From NCBI GenBank assembly GCA_963663665.2, contig CAXXKP010000006.1, positions 1 through 64,000 on the forward strand: a DNA stretch of 64,000 bases, given 5' to 3'. Below the pieces are notes generated by a model. That model was not told the DNA's origin and made no database searches. It was given only the letters and a program-made list of their open reading frames with translations. Made by a program: the position numbers and the translations under genes. Every line of letters starts with the position of its first letter. The stretch's first letter is position 1. This DNA is from SABI01 sp963663665 (lineage in GTDB: Bacteria; Spirochaetota; Spirochaetia; Sphaerochaetales; Sphaerochaetaceae). Shown here one piece after another: positions 17,778 through 26,622 of the stretch.

Positions 17778-17808
17778 TGTGATTTAGTTAACGAGAAACT
17801 AAACCACA
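17778..17808 (-). promoter_or_regulatory. Intercistronic hairpin after binding-protein gene
   Basis: TGTGATTTAGTT and AACTAAACCACA form a 12-bp stem with one wobble-type mismatch between the solute-binding protein stop and the first permease. No T-run on the minus-strand side, so probably an RNA-stability or partial-termination element. Confidence 0.65.
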
Positions 17809-17819
17809 CCAATAAATAC

Positions 17820-19184
17820 TTATTCGATATACCCGAGCCGAGTTAAAATATTAACTGCCTCTTTTTGAGTTTCCTTCATTGCTTCTTCAGCTGTTTTCTC
17901 TCCAATCATGACTTTCTGCAAAGCGCTACCATACACCGAATTCACCTCTGCCCAACCATTGATTCGAGGTCTATAATCAGGATCGCCTAAAGCTAAGCTC
18001 TTTTGGAAAGTCTCAAGGAAATCACCTTCTCCAGGTAAATTCCATTTTGCTCTAAAGTCTGCATCTTCCCATAGAGAGTTTCTATGGACAGCAATATGAT
18101 TAGATGTTAAAGCAATCTTCTTTGTAGTATCAAAACTATTTGACCATTGTAAGAATAACCATGCAGCCTCTTTCTTACGTGAAGCATTATTAATTGAGAA
18201 TCCATGTCCTGTAAATGCTGGATGAGTTCCGCCTGGTCCACCTGGAACTACTCTGAAACCGACTTTTCCAATGACTCGAGACTCATTTGGATCAAGGATA
18301 CGTCCTCCAAGAGGAGCTCCTTCCATTGCTATCGCTACATTCCCTTGTTGCATAGCAAGAACAACTTGATCATACTTTGCGTTAACAGCACCGGAGATAC
18401 TATAATTCGCTAATAGATCCGCATAAATTTTTGTTGATTCAATAGCTGCAGCACTATCTAAAGTAGGATAATAATCACCAGCTTTTACATTTCTTAAATA
18501 GTCACCACCCAACCCTTGTAGGAATACGGTTGAATGCCAACTTGATTCTCCTGGATGACCTCTCATAGCAATTCCTGCCACCCCTTCTGGTTCATGAATA
18601 GTTTTAACTGCATCCACGAAACCTTCTATCGTATCAAGTTGAGAAGGATCTATCCCATATTTGTCGAGAATGTCTGAGCGATAATAGGTCATGATTGTTG
18701 CAGCAAAAAATGGAAGTCCATAGAGTTTCCCATCATATTTCATGAGATCTAATAAGCTAGGAATTATGTCATCCATTTGAAGCACTTCTGGGAATGTTAT
18801 CTTGTCATTATTGATAAGATTTTCTAATGGATAAAGCCAGCCAGACTCTGCATAAGGGATAGACCAGTTAGCCTGAACCCAAATAACATCATAGGCACCA
18901 GATTTTGAAGCTAATTCAGCTCTTACTTTCTGATGAGCAATTTCTTCATTAAACAAATCAAAATTGACCTTAATACCTGTTTTCGCTTCAAATTCACTAA
19001 GTAATGGTTCTAAGCCTTCAATATAGGTGATATTAAAACCAAGAACATTAATCTCAGTACCACTATAGGCTTTCCATGGATCAGTAGTATCAATAGTAGT
19101 TTGCCCCTCAGCAGCTCCTCCTGCCATCACCATTGTCATTACAAAACACAACAACAATGGTACAATGATTAGTAATTTCTTCAT
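17820..19184 (-). CDS. Extracellular solute-binding protein, family 1
   Basis: Receptor of a CUT1 carbohydrate importer. Signal peptide MKKLLIIVPLLLCFVMTMVMAGG followed by GAAEGQ, a spirochaete-like mature start. The body shows the usual family features: LLSEFEAKTGIKVNFDLF, SKSGAYDVIWVQANW, MQQGNVAIAMEGAPLGG and NASRKKEAAWLFLQW. 454 aa, somewhat larger than MalE and usual for oligosaccharide or glycoside receptors. First gene of the sulfatase operon; the likely ligand is a sulfated sugar or glycoside (inference). Confidence 0.93.
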   Translation of the reverse strand: MKKLLIIVPLLLCFVMTMVMAGGAAEGQTTIDTTDPWKAYSGTEINVLGFNITYIEGLEPLLSEFEAKTGIKVNFDLFNEEIAHQKVRAELASKSGAYDVIWVQANWSIPYAESGWLYPLENLINNDKITFPEVLQMDDIIPSLLDLMKYDGKLYGLPFFAATIMTYYRSDILDKYGIDPSQLDTIEGFVDAVKTIHEPEGVAGIAMRGHPGESSWHSTVFLQGLGGDYLRNVKAGDYYPTLDSAAAIESTKIYADLLANYSISGAVNAKYDQVVLAMQQGNVAIAMEGAPLGGRILDPNESRVIGKVGFRVVPGGPGGTHPAFTGHGFSINNASRKKEAAWLFLQWSNSFDTTKKIALTSNHIAVHRNSLWEDADFRAKWNLPGEGDFLETFQKSLALGDPDYRPRINGWAEVNSVYGSALQKVMIGEKTAEEAMKETQKEAVNILTRLGYIE

Positions 19185-19194
19185 ACAACCTCCT

Positions 19195-19217
19195 TTAATA
19201 GGCGTATAACCTATTAA
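19195..19217 (-). promoter_or_regulatory. Inverted repeat abutting binding-protein SD
   Basis: TTAATAGG-7 nt-CCTATTAA lies directly upstream of the AGGAGG ribosome binding site of the binding-protein gene. It may fold in the 5' leader or be an operator. Confidence 0.5.
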
Positions 19218-19322
19218 CTGTACTTCTACTTATAATTGTAAATTACTAAGACGAATTCACAACAATACTAATGAACAATTTAACAGTAAAAATGAGTAAT
19301 TTTTCACTTAGTGGGAACGAAA

Positions 19323-21077
19323 TTATGACCTCTCTTGCCGGCTTTCTCTGTATTCAGTTGGCGTTACACCTGTATACTCTTTGAATTGCTTATAAAAATA
19401 GTTAGGGTTTTCAAAACCAACTTGGAAACTGATGCGAGATGCACTCAGTGAAGTATTTTCCAAAAACGTTTGAGCCAGTGAAAGGCGATAATCTTTCACA
19501 TAATCATTAAAATATTTGCCTGTTTCACAAAAAAATAGTTTCCCTAAGTATCGAGGTGATATCTCAAACTGGTACGATAACTCTTTTAAAGACATTGACC
19601 TTGAAATGTTTTGGTTAACAAACTTGACTACTTTTTTTATAGTTGAAAGATTACTCTGATTTCGAATTTCTTCAATAAGTCTTTCTGCTGTTACTTTCAT
19701 CCACTCCAAGGTAGCTTCAATAGATGGCTGATTGAAAAGACTTTTAAATACAGATTCATAGGAACCAACAATGTGTTCAGTGTGAAGATTATGTTTGTTG
19801 ATAATATGTACAAATTGAGAAAATAACTCAATCGTGAAGCCTCTAAACACCTCTATTGAAAGAATTTTAGTGAGAGTAAGCGTTAAATAGAGAGAATCGA
19901 AGAATGTATCGACTTTAGAATAATTAAGTTGCTCAATAGCTTCACACAGAGGCTTCAAATCAATTTCTTGAAGATTTTCTTTTCGGTTAAGATATTCATC
20001 TACATCTATTTTAGTAACAATATGAGTTGGCAAGAAACGAATTGTATCAATTAATAATCCACTGAACCAATCTGCTGCGAATTGAATAGGAAGAGACCCA
20101 TCGATAGCAGGGGATTTAAAAGTGATTGCATCAACTTCCCCAGCTTTTAAACTATGCAATCCTTCTTTTGTTGTCCCATTAGATACTTTAATAATATCAT
20201 CTCTTTTTAATGCTTTAAGTGCTTTATTTAATCCATCTAGTACTGCAACATCATTTGAACAAGCTATCCCTTTTAACTCTTTTCCATATGTTCTCACCCA
20301 ATCAGCTACCATTTTCTCTGTAGTTTTAGAGTCTAAATAACTCGATTCCATAGTGAGTAAATTCATATTAGGTGCAATCTTTGTGAGTTCTGTTAAGAAA
20401 CCATACGTTCGTGCATAGTATGCAGAAGTGTCGGGCATATGTTGAATAATACAAAAAGCTCCCTCATATTTCATTAATTCAGCAAATTTCCTTGCTAATA
20501 AGCGAGACTCTAACCACGCATCATGCCCACACCAAGCAACAACATACTTATGAGCTTCAATACTTGGACTCAATATGGCACTTATAACAGGAATTCCTTG
20601 CTCATAGGCACTTTGATAGAGGTTTGTAGATTCCGATAGTAGCCCTGGTATATTGATAATTAAATCAGGTTTCTGAGCGAGCGCTTCGTGAAAAGCATCT
20701 ACTTGCTTCTCTTTTTCCCATCCAGAAACTATGATAGTAAGATCTATCCCTAGGTGATGTGCTGTATCAACCATACTCAATTCACACTCTTTTTGATAAG
20801 CGTCTGACTCTGATTTAACACAAATTACTCTTTTCCCTTTAGGTCCAGTTCCAGGAGATAAAATGGGTTTGACTTTCTCTACATTCAAACATCCATATTC
20901 CATTTCATACCAGTACTCTGAGTCTCTAGGGGTATAATCACCTCGTAGAGGACGATTAGGTAACGTGCTTTTCTCTCTCCCGCTCCACAGTGTTAGATGG
21001 CTATTATTTTGAAGAAATGGCTCAGGTGATCTGATATTTCTCATATTTTTAGATAGATTCTCTTTGTGCATACACAT
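19323..21077 (-). CDS. Sugar-binding-domain/AraC fusion regulator
   Basis: One-component transcription regulator. Residues about 75-330 form a periplasmic-binding-protein type sugar receptor (RVICVKSESDAYQKECELSM, QKPDLIINIPG, GIPVISAI, GIACSNDVAVLDGLNKAL), about 330-480 is a linker, and the last 100 residues are two AraC helix-turn-helix units (SLKELSYQFEISPRYLGKLF, SASRISFQVGFENPNYFYKQFKEYTGVTPTEYR). There is no signal peptide, so it senses an internal ligand, analogous in design to E. coli XylR. It lies just upstream of the sulfatase operon and on the same strand, so it is the likely activator of it. The N-terminal 40 residues are unassigned; an internal Met at residue 12 is an alternative start. 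Confidence 0.88.
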   Translation of the reverse strand: MCMHKENLSKNMRNIRSPEPFLQNNSHLTLWSGREKSTLPNRPLRGDYTPRDSEYWYEMEYGCLNVEKVKPILSPGTGPKGKRVICVKSESDAYQKECELSMVDTAHHLGIDLTIIVSGWEKEKQVDAFHEALAQKPDLIINIPGLLSESTNLYQSAYEQGIPVISAILSPSIEAHKYVVAWCGHDAWLESRLLARKFAELMKYEGAFCIIQHMPDTSAYYARTYGFLTELTKIAPNMNLLTMESSYLDSKTTEKMVADWVRTYGKELKGIACSNDVAVLDGLNKALKALKRDDIIKVSNGTTKEGLHSLKAGEVDAITFKSPAIDGSLPIQFAADWFSGLLIDTIRFLPTHIVTKIDVDEYLNRKENLQEIDLKPLCEAIEQLNYSKVDTFFDSLYLTLTLTKILSIEVFRGFTIELFSQFVHIINKHNLHTEHIVGSYESVFKSLFNQPSIEATLEWMKVTAERLIEEIRNQSNLSTIKKVVKFVNQNISRSMSLKELSYQFEISPRYLGKLFFCETGKYFNDYVKDYRLSLAQTFLENTSLSASRISFQVGFENPNYFYKQFKEYTGVTPTEYRESRQERS

Positions 21078-21133
21078 TACTCCAAATTTTAAGAAAAAAG
21101 TGAATTATTTCTAGATGGAAAAGATATATTTTT

Positions 21134-21162
21134 ATCTTATCTTGAATAGGTCCTCCTGTCAA
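21134..21162 (-). promoter_or_regulatory. Sigma-70 promoter of the AraC-type regulator gene
   Basis: Minus strand TTGACA (21157-21162), 17-base spacer, TAAGAT (21134-21139), about 57 bases before the start codon. Confidence 0.6.
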
Positions 21163-21625
21163 ATTCTTAGTCACGATATTACATCATCCTTCGAGCAGTA
21201 CTATAAAGTGTCCACAAAAAAAAAGAAGAGGTGCAGAAAAATTGTATTCCAAAGAGAATCTTGGCGTTTTTAATACAGCAACTAATCAAGGAAGACACTG
21301 TCACAACGTCGGACATAGAATGCTCACACTGGGAAAATCCTGTAAGGGAAGTCACTTTCTGGGGTGAGAGACTTAAGCTGCAATTCTATTATTCATGTAA
21401 CAATGAACGCAGTCCTACTGTGCATTGGAAGATATTTCATAGGCGTGCTAAAATCGGAATATCGGGGGCTAGAAAGAGAAATGGTAGAGCACGAGCTTAA
21501 CAATATTTATTTGAATATCATGCAAATCAGGCCCAGCTCGATGCTCAACGACAGATTGGACAACTTCTGGTGATATTTCCGTGTGATTCCTTACAATTTG
21601 TTATTTCTTTTCCTTGTAGATCTTT
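21163..21625. other. Decayed sequence, origin not recognised
   Basis: Two short overlapping frames on + (21231-21500 and 21364-21573) contain coherent-looking stretches such as LIKEDTVTTSDIECSHWENP and, in a third frame from about 21502, YLFEYHANQAQLDAQRQIGQ, as if a gene had been broken by frameshifts. I cannot assign a family. It lies between the regulator and a pseudogene and may be mobile-element debris. Confidence 0.3.
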
Positions 21626-22447
21626 CTACGAAGGTCTTATTGAACCAAATCCTCTCACCTTAGTGGAGATCCAAGTTTGAAGATGACCATTTGATCCTAT
21701 GATATCAACTGGGTAAGTAGAGAGGTTTCTGGTTCTGTCAATCGTCTCTAACACTCCCCCAGCAGCTCGTAATATTGCTGTTCCTGCAGCAATATCCCAA
21801 TAGCCGAGTGAATATTCAAATATTGAATCAATCCTTCCGCTTGCAATATAACACAGTTCCAAGGCTACACTGCCATAACACCTGAGATCGGTGCACTCTA
21901 AGAATAGTTGTTGAAATAGAGTAAAATATGAGGCCACATTTTCGTGTTGTTTGAAAGGAGCTTCACAGATAAGAAGTGCTTTTTTAGGAGTATCAACAGC
22001 AGAAACGTGTATTGGCTGTCCATTAAGAAAAGCTCCTTCACCAACTATACCACTAAATAATTCTCCTTGTCTTACGTTATACACAACTCCAAGAATTGGA
22101 TTCCCCATTTCCTCTTCCCATCCTATACTAATGGTATAGTTAGGAAGACCTCTCATAAAGTTCATAGTTCCATCTATTGGGTCTATCACTCATCGAGGAA
22201 AACCTTCTGCCTCTTGCCCCTCTTCTTCTCCTAAAAAGAAATCAGATGGAAAACTATTCTTAAGTGAATCTTTGAGAAATTTCTCTACAAGAGTGTCAGC
22301 TTGGGTAACATAGTCGTTATCAGCTTTTTGAGATATTTCTATTCTCCCATTATTTTCTATCTCTAATAACATAATACCAGCTTGCTTAGCAAGATTGAGT
22401 GCTACCTCATATCTCTTTTGAATCTCATTCATACTGTGGGTCTCCAA
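21626..22447 (-). pseudogene. Inositol-monophosphatase-family gene with in-frame TGA
   Basis: Mg-dependent sugar/inositol phosphatase family (SuhB-like). The frame runs from 22447 (MNEIQKRYEVALNLAKQAG) through the metal-site Glu pair (FFLGEEEGQ), then reads GFPR-TGA-VIDPIDGTMNF, where family members have R/KW(V/I)IDPIDGT: a TGG Trp codon has become TGA. The rest is intact to FEYSLGYWDIAAGTAILRAAGG, which holds the last metal-site Asp, and the stop at 21626. No other frameshift is visible, so the damage is probably recent, or the C-terminal part is restarted at GTG 22189. I treat it as a pseudogene because TGA acts as a normal stop elsewhere here. Confidence 0.8.
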
Positions 22448-22527
22448 TTACATGTATATCTAGAAAATGTATCTAATCATTTCACCAATCACATCTTTTT
22501 CTGATCATTATTGCATATTCTAGATAA

Positions 22528-23273
22528 GTGTTCACCTCATACTTACTGAAATTGTACCTATCTTTCTATCTCAAGAAAATGAACACTTTGAAAAATGAAT
22601 CAATAGATGACATTGAAAGCCGGGATGAGATTGTAAGTGCATTTGAGGAGTATGTGATAAAAGAGAGAATGACTGAAAGACGTATCTTACCAAATGGAAA
22701 TATGAGTGTGACATATTTCAAAAATCTAGTGAATGATGTCATTACTAGGGAGTTGAAAAGATTGGTGCACATCCTCATAAACAATATGTCTCGCCTTATT
22801 TCGGTCAACAAGTTGAAACAGAGACTTATCAAAGAAGGGTATAAGCTTTCCAATGAATTAATTAGTGACGATATAGACAAACTACGCGACTGTTACCTAC
22901 TATTTACTGTTCCAATACGTTCCTACAATACCGCTGTACAAGCGATTAACCCTAAAAAAGGATATTGTATAGATCATGCAATGGCTCAAGCATTTTGCAA
23001 TTCCACCTCTGAGAACAAAGGTTTTGTACTGGGAAACATGGTATATATAAAATTCAGACGTACGATGAATCACATATTCTGCTACAAGACTGAAAAAGGG
23101 GATGAAATTGACTTCGCAATAGGACCAGACTCTAAGATCCAGCTGATTCAAGTGTGTTGGCAACTGTGGGATCAAGACAAAACAACGTGAAATGATTGCT
23201 TTCCTTACTGGTATGAAAGAATTACAACAACAAGAATCCTGGATTATCACAGCCTATGAAGAACATGAGTAAC
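22528..23273 (+). pseudogene. Truncated AAA ATPase of DUF4143 type (copy 1)
   Basis: C-terminal two thirds of an ATP-binding protein of the AAA/DUF4143 group, lacking the whole P-loop domain. Recognisable stretches: VTYFKNLVNDVITRELKRL, DKLRDCYLLFTVPIRSYN, then the nuclease-like end (GDEIDFAIGPDSKIQLIQVCW). The frame breaks near 23187 and continues as MKELQQQESWIITAYEEHE. It matches the remnant at 49145-50181 along its length. Function of intact members is unclear; some belong to toxin or defence settings. Confidence 0.75.
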
Positions 23274-23582
23274 AGGATGAAAATACTAGAAGGATTATCC
23301 ACAGAGTTCCTGCATATACGTGGCTTCTACAACAATGAGATAACACATTTCTAAATCTTCTCGTTAAGAAAGCTAACAAAGGTTCTTATAGCCTTCCCCA
23401 TTGACTTTTGAAACTACAAATTCAAGTATCTTTCAATAAACAGAGCCTAGAAGAAATTGTCAATTCATAATTGGGAACCTGTGATGAATAGATTGGTATT
23501 GGAATATGAAGATCGATTTCCCTGTGAATAATGAAGCCAGTTACACAGAAATTTTTACATACTCTTAATATACATAAAAAAA
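23274..23582. other. Gap after ATPase remnant
   Basis: About 310 bases. The first part still aligns with the tail of the ATPase remnant at 50.1 kb (RRIIHRVPAY versus GRVIDIVPTY); the rest shows no gene or repeat I can support. Confidence 0.4.
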
Positions 23583-23613
23583 ACATTCTCATCTCTTTAT
23601 GAAGATTGAATGT
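23583..23613 (-). terminator. Rho-independent terminator of the dhaKL-rpiB operon
   Basis: Minus strand ACATTC...GAATGT stem, extended by an inner ATCT/AGAT pairing, followed by a run of eight T, 28 bases after the stop of the RpiB-type gene. Confidence 0.7.
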
Positions 23614-23640
23614 GCTTTTTGATACGTGCTGAGAAAATTA

Positions 23641-24084
23641 TTATACTGTTTTTTCTTTCTCATATTGATAAATTCGTTCTATTTTATCATCAGATCTTCC
23701 ACCTGGAATATAGGAGTTTTCTAGGAAAGTTTTAGCTAATAATCTTGCAATCTTTACTCCAGTAACTTGAGCTCCAAGAGCTATCATATTGGCGTTATTG
23801 CTTAATGTAGCTCGTTGTGCTTGATATACATCAGTTACAAGAGCACAATAAGCTCCTTTAACCTTATTCGCTGCAAGGGAGACTCCGATGCCTGTTCCAC
23901 AAAGGACAATACCTCTCTCACACTCTTTAGCTACCACTTTTTCAGCTACTTGAATTGCTACATTCGCATAGATAGGATCTTCAGAGCCATAGTCAACAAC
24001 TTCATGACCTAAATTAGTAAGTTCATCAATAATTTCATGTTTCATATCAGATGCATTAGGATCACAACCTATTCCAACTTTCAT
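23641..24084 (-). CDS. RpiB/LacAB-family sugar-phosphate isomerase
   Basis: Small aldose-ketose phosphate isomerase of 147 aa. Motifs: GIGCDPNASDMKHEI at the N-terminus (phosphate and ring-opening region), catalytic Cys62 in GIVLCGTGIGVS, and DVYQAQRATLSNNANMIALGA. The CDPNA start and neighbouring Dha kinase resemble tetrulose-4-phosphate isomerases (EryI/DerI type) more than ribose-5-phosphate isomerase, which usually has DHAG at this place. I start at 24084: ATG overlaps the dhaL TGA (ATGA) and AAGGAG lies upstream; the frame open to 24135 lies inside dhaL. Proposed role: erythrulose 4-phosphate to erythrose 4-phosphate. Confidence 0.87.
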   Translation of the reverse strand: MKVGIGCDPNASDMKHEIIDELTNLGHEVVDYGSEDPIYANVAIQVAEKVVAKECERGIVLCGTGIGVSLAANKVKGAYCALVTDVYQAQRATLSNNANMIALGAQVTGVKIARLLAKTFLENSYIPGGRSDDKIERIYQYEKEKTV

Positions 24085-24722
24085 ACTGCAAGCTCCTTCA
24101 TATTTTCGCCCATTGTTTTGATTATAAGATAACAACTTGTAGCACCTGCATCAAGCACACCTCTTGATCTTTCTCCTAATCTACTCGCTCGGCCTACTTT
24201 CGCTACCATATCTTTTGTTGACTTCCACCCTCTTTCTGCTCCTGCTATCATCTCATCTACTGCTTCTTCAAAGGTCTTCTCTTCTTTCTGGGCTTTCTTC
24301 AATTCTTCTAAGCTTGCCACCAATGTGTCTATTAAGGTCTTATCTCCCACTTTCGCATTCCCTATCGTCGTTATTCCTTCATACACACTCTCTAGCATCT
24401 GATCAAGCACTGTTGTATCTACTATTTCTTTCCCTCTCGTCACTCGCGCTATTCTCTTAAAGAAGATTCCATACAGCGGTCCCATTGACCCTCCTATTTC
24501 TTCTACCAATATATTCCCTAATACTTTACACGATTCACTAAATCCTATGTCTTGGTTTTCCAGTCGCTTTTTTGCTATCGAGAATCCTTTATCCATATTG
24601 ATTCCATGATCTCCATCTCCTATCGCTCCATCTATTTCACTCAAATAGGCTCGGTTCTCATGTATCATTTCTATCAGTGCTTCTATTATGATTTTTCCTT
24701 TATTCTCTTGAAATCCTTGCAT
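24081..24722 (-). CDS. dhaL: Dihydroxyacetone-kinase-type L subunit (copy 1)
   Basis: Nucleotide-binding subunit of a DhaKL kinase, 213 aa. Contains the Mg-ADP loop DGAIGDGDHGINMDKGF near residue 35, EEIGGSMGPLYGIFFK near 75 and the C-terminal GVLDAGATSCYLIIKTM. Pairs with DhaK just upstream (13-base gap). Ends NMKELAV with a TGA that overlaps the rpiB-like start. Everything from 24097 upward is repeated at 34845-36509. The phosphoryl donor is probably ATP, as no DhaM/PTS gene is present. Confidence 0.93.
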   Translation of the reverse strand: MQGFQENKGKIIIEALIEMIHENRAYLSEIDGAIGDGDHGINMDKGFSIAKKRLENQDIGFSESCKVLGNILVEEIGGSMGPLYGIFFKRIARVTRGKEIVDTTVLDQMLESVYEGITTIGNAKVGDKTLIDTLVASLEELKKAQKEEKTFEEAVDEMIAGAERGWKSTKDMVAKVGRASRLGERSRGVLDAGATSCYLIIKTMGENMKELAV

Positions 24723-25761
24723 CTTATTTCATCCTCTATTTCTGTTTTAAACCCATTGAATAGGCTTCCATGTCTACAAGTTCTCTTAGTTCTTTATCTA
24801 ATTTCATTACCGTTAATGTCACTCCCTGCATTTCTAAGGAGGTGAAATAATTCCCTACATATGGTCTATGTATTATAAGCCCGGACTCTTTGAGCAGTTT
24901 CTCTACTTCTGCATAGAATATGTACAACTCCATCACCGGCGTCGCTCCTAGTCCGCTCACTAATACTGCTACTTCTTCCCCTTTCTCGTATTCAAGATCT
25001 TCAAGTATGATTCCTACTGCCATCTTTGCCATCTCATCTGCACTTACTATGTCTTGTACGTTTATTCCTGGCTCTCCATGGTGCCCTATTCCAAACTCCA
25101 TCTTCCCTTCTTCTATATGAAAGTTTGGTTTCCCTACTGCGGGTATTGTACATGAGGAGAGCCCTATTCCGACACTCCTCGTATTATCTATTGCTTTTTG
25201 TGATGCTGCGATTACTTCTTCTAGGGTTGCTCCTAATGCTGCTTTTGCTCCTCCTACTTTCCACATGAAGATTTCTCCAGCTACTCCTCGTCTCTTATCC
25301 CTTTGGTCTTTCGGCGCACTTGGTACATCATCATTCGCTACCACTGTTCTTACTTCTATCCCTTCATCTAAAGCATCTTCCATCGCCATCTTTACGTTCA
25401 TGTTGTCTCCTGCATAATTCCCGTATAAGACTGCTACTCCTTTCCCTCCATCCGCTGCTTTTATTGCATCATAGAACGCCTTCGCTGTAGGTGAACTAAA
25501 GATCTCTCCTACTGCTACACTATCTACGAGGTTCTTTCCTATATATCCACTGAAGGCTGGCTTATGTCCGCTTCCGCCTCCTGTTACTATTCCTACCTTC
25601 CCTTCTATTGGTGCTTCTTTATATTTCAATACCCTCGGATTTTCTGTGTTTGCCACAATATCTTTATGCGCTAGCACAAATCCTTTTAGATAATCTTCTA
25701 CTACATAATCTACATCATTTACTATTCGTTGCATCTCTTTTTCCCATTCCCTTTATTTGAT
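24097..25761. repeat. 1,665-bp direct repeat, copy 1 (dhaK-dhaL)
   Basis: Same bases as 34845-36509 (offset 10,748) wherever I compared them, and both encoded proteins agree. The left edge is 16 bases inside the dhaL end and the right edge is in the last codons of the upstream SDR gene, so the block spans exactly the two kinase genes. Confidence 0.92.
24736..25734 (-). CDS. dhaK: Dihydroxyacetone-kinase-type K subunit (copy 1)
   Basis: Substrate-binding subunit that holds a ketose covalently and passes it to DhaL for phosphorylation; 332 aa. Key features: GIVTGGGSGHKPAFSGYIGK at about 48-67 and the substrate-binding His in GIGHHGEPG (His219). In this operon the threitol-dehydrogenase-like SDR and RpiB-type isomerase point to a tetrulose such as erythrulose rather than dihydroxyacetone. 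The gene uses GTA, ATA, AGT and GGA codons heavily, unlike neighbours, hinting at separate ancestry. Protein sequence is identical to the copy at 35484-36482. Confidence 0.94.
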   Translation of the reverse strand: MQRIVNDVDYVVEDYLKGFVLAHKDIVANTENPRVLKYKEAPIEGKVGIVTGGGSGHKPAFSGYIGKNLVDSVAVGEIFSSPTAKAFYDAIKAADGGKGVAVLYGNYAGDNMNVKMAMEDALDEGIEVRTVVANDDVPSAPKDQRDKRRGVAGEIFMWKVGGAKAALGATLEEVIAASQKAIDNTRSVGIGLSSCTIPAVGKPNFHIEEGKMEFGIGHHGEPGINVQDIVSADEMAKMAVGIILEDLEYEKGEEVAVLVSGLGATPVMELYIFYAEVEKLLKESGLIIHRPYVGNYFTSLEMQGVTLTVMKLDKELRELVDMEAYSMGLKQK

Positions 25762-26520
25762 AGTATAGCCACCATCAACTACGAGGTTTTCACCAGTAAT
25801 AAGATTTGCAGCATCACTTGCTAAAAAAAGTGCAATTGCTGCAATTTCTTCTGGAACACCAAATCTTCCGCCTGGGATAAGTTTCTTCATATTTTCCCCA
25901 ACTTCACCAGCCCAAGCTTTTTTACCAAGTTCTGTAAGTACAACGGTAGGAGAAATAGCATTAACATTAATATTGAACTGTCCCCATTCGAGAGCAAGGT
26001 TTTTTGTAACAGCAACTACGGCAGCTTTACTTGCACAATAGGCAACATGATTATCGAGTGCCACAACTGAGGCTTGAGAAGCCATATTGATGATCTTTCC
26101 ACCACCAGAATGTATCATTTCTCGACCAACTGCTTGAGATAAGAGAAATACTGCTTTTAGATTCACTGCCATGGTTATATCCCATGCTTTTTCACTTATA
26201 TTTTCAGCATCATCTAAATGCACTACTCCTGCAGTATTTGATAAGATGTCGATTCTCCCAAATGCTTTTAATGATCCTTCAACAACAGATTTAATCGATT
26301 CTGCCTTTGTAAGATCGACTGTTATAGAAAGAGCCTTTCTTCCAAATCCTTTTACTACTGATTCTGTTTCTTTGGGTTCATGAAGATCAACTAATACGAT
26401 ATCAGCACCCTTCTCAGCAAACAATTCGGCAATAGCTCTTCCTATTCCTTGTGCGGCCCCTGTAACAACAGCAACTTTCCCTTGTAGGGAAAAGTTTTTA
26501 TCAAATCCTTTATATTCCAT
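25753..26520 (-). CDS. SDR-family polyol dehydrogenase, D-threitol dehydrogenase-like
   Basis: NAD(P)-dependent short-chain dehydrogenase, 255 aa. Cofactor motif VVTGAAQGIGRAIA, NTAG in place of NNAG, catalytic Ser in INMASQASVVALDN and YCASKAAVV with the Tyr-x3-Lys pair. The long match to the GolD/threitol-dehydrogenase pattern (ALDNHVAYCASK, ISPTVVLTELGKKAWAGE, IPGGRFGVPEEIAA) supports oxidation of a tetritol or 1,2-diol to the ketose. Next genes are DhaK, DhaL and an RpiB-type isomerase. Last codons lie in the repeat edge. Confidence 0.9.
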   Translation of the reverse strand: MEYKGFDKNFSLQGKVAVVTGAAQGIGRAIAELFAEKGADIVLVDLHEPKETESVVKGFGRKALSITVDLTKAESIKSVVEGSLKAFGRIDILSNTAGVVHLDDAENISEKAWDITMAVNLKAVFLLSQAVGREMIHSGGGKIINMASQASVVALDNHVAYCASKAAVVAVTKNLALEWGQFNINVNAISPTVVLTELGKKAWAGEVGENMKKLIPGGRFGVPEEIAAIALFLASDAANLITGENLVVDGGYTIK

Positions 26521-26571
26521 GTCAATCTCCTATTCATGAGTTTGTGTCTGCTACAACGATGAGCAAGAAAA

Positions 26572-26607
26572 GAGCATTGATAGATACTTATTTACCTACC
26601 AATGCTC
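26572..26607 (-). terminator. Intra-operon attenuator/terminator after binding-protein gene
   Basis: Perfect 8-bp stem GAGCATTG/CAATGCTC with a 20-base loop; on the minus strand it is followed by TTTTCTT, so it looks like a leaky rho-independent terminator between the binding-protein gene and the SDR gene. Confidence 0.65.
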
Positions 26608-26622
26608 AACTTTACCATTAAG

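Noticed and set aside
21626..22447. Alternative genetic code (TGA read as Trp).
   Set aside because: Intact genes use TGG for conserved Trp and several end with TGA at normal length; the TGA-bearing genes are decayed in other ways or single-hit.
24811..24820. TTACCGTTAATGT inside dhaK, resembling half of the LacI operators (also at the second copy).
   Set aside because: It is in the coding sequence LTVMKL, lacks the left arm, and is not near a promoter.
24164..25268. Several plus-strand frames rich in Leu/Ser opposite dhaK-dhaL.
   Set aside because: They are shadows caused by the purine-rich coding strand; repeated identically at the second copy.
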